Source: Setaria digitata
Lineage: Eukaryota > Nematoda > Chromadorea > Rhabditida > Setariidae
Reading direction: 5' to 3'
Length of the DNA: 64,000 bases
NCBI GenBank assembly: GCA_003640385.1
Contig: RCAB01000274.1
Span: forward strand, 1-64,000
Position 1 is the stretch's first letter. Every line of letters begins with the position of its first letter. The notes below the pieces were generated by a model. That model saw only the letters and a program-made list of their open reading frames with translations, did no database searches and had not been told where the DNA came from. The translations under genes were made by a program, and so were the position numbers. Positions 1 to 64,000 of this stretch are shown here, in pieces.

Positions 1-64000
<64,000 letters not shown>

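Overview
The window is nuclear DNA of an animal, most likely a nematode, and probably a filarial or related parasitic species. The evidence is a titin-family muscle gene with the domain order of nematode TTN-1, short exons bounded by TTTTCAG-type acceptors, very AT-rich introns full of homopolymers and (AT)n tracts, and a possible trans-splice acceptor. The clade assignment is inference. No mobile element, tRNA, rRNA or CRISPR array was recognised.

Two genes account for almost all coding sequence. The first runs along the whole + strand and is open at both ends. I could join 60 exons by splice signals and phase into one continuous reading frame of 6,003 codons without a stop. It encodes part of a giant titin-like protein. 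Positions 1-1633 hold an unrecognised non-Ig segment. Positions 3258-9409 hold two copies of a cassette [Lys/Glu-rich linker, three Ig domains, one FN3]. Positions 9893-16548 hold FN3 and Ig domains with a third Lys/Glu-rich linker. After a 23.6 kb intron come the rest of a split Ig domain, an FN3 and a linker (40144-44606), the kinase (46130 to about 48320), and a basic regulatory tail. The tail is followed by about 17 Ig domains, one FN3 and a degenerate linker up to the window end. The order Ig-Ig-FN3-kinase-tail-Ig is that of vertebrate titin A168-A169-A170-TK and of twitchin.

The second gene lies entirely within the 23.6 kb intron, on the opposite strand. It is a voltage-gated potassium channel alpha subunit of about 526 residues in 8 coding exons (33938 down to 18467). 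It has a T1 domain with an intact zinc site, a six-segment core, a GYGD filter, and an S6 gate in which the second proline of the PxP motif is threonine. A possible 24-nt microexon lies at 24043-24066. A further exon-like island on the minus strand (28880-29049) reads as a membrane protein piece. It resembles the C-terminal part of PIGW/GWT1 and is not explained by either gene.

The two genes could work together in muscle, one as sarcomere scaffold and mechanosensor kinase, the other in repolarisation, but only their nesting is shown here. Three of the four single-N positions (50974, 51863, 59302) sit between near-identical flanks and look like unmerged contig ends. The fourth (44038) lies in a long T tract.
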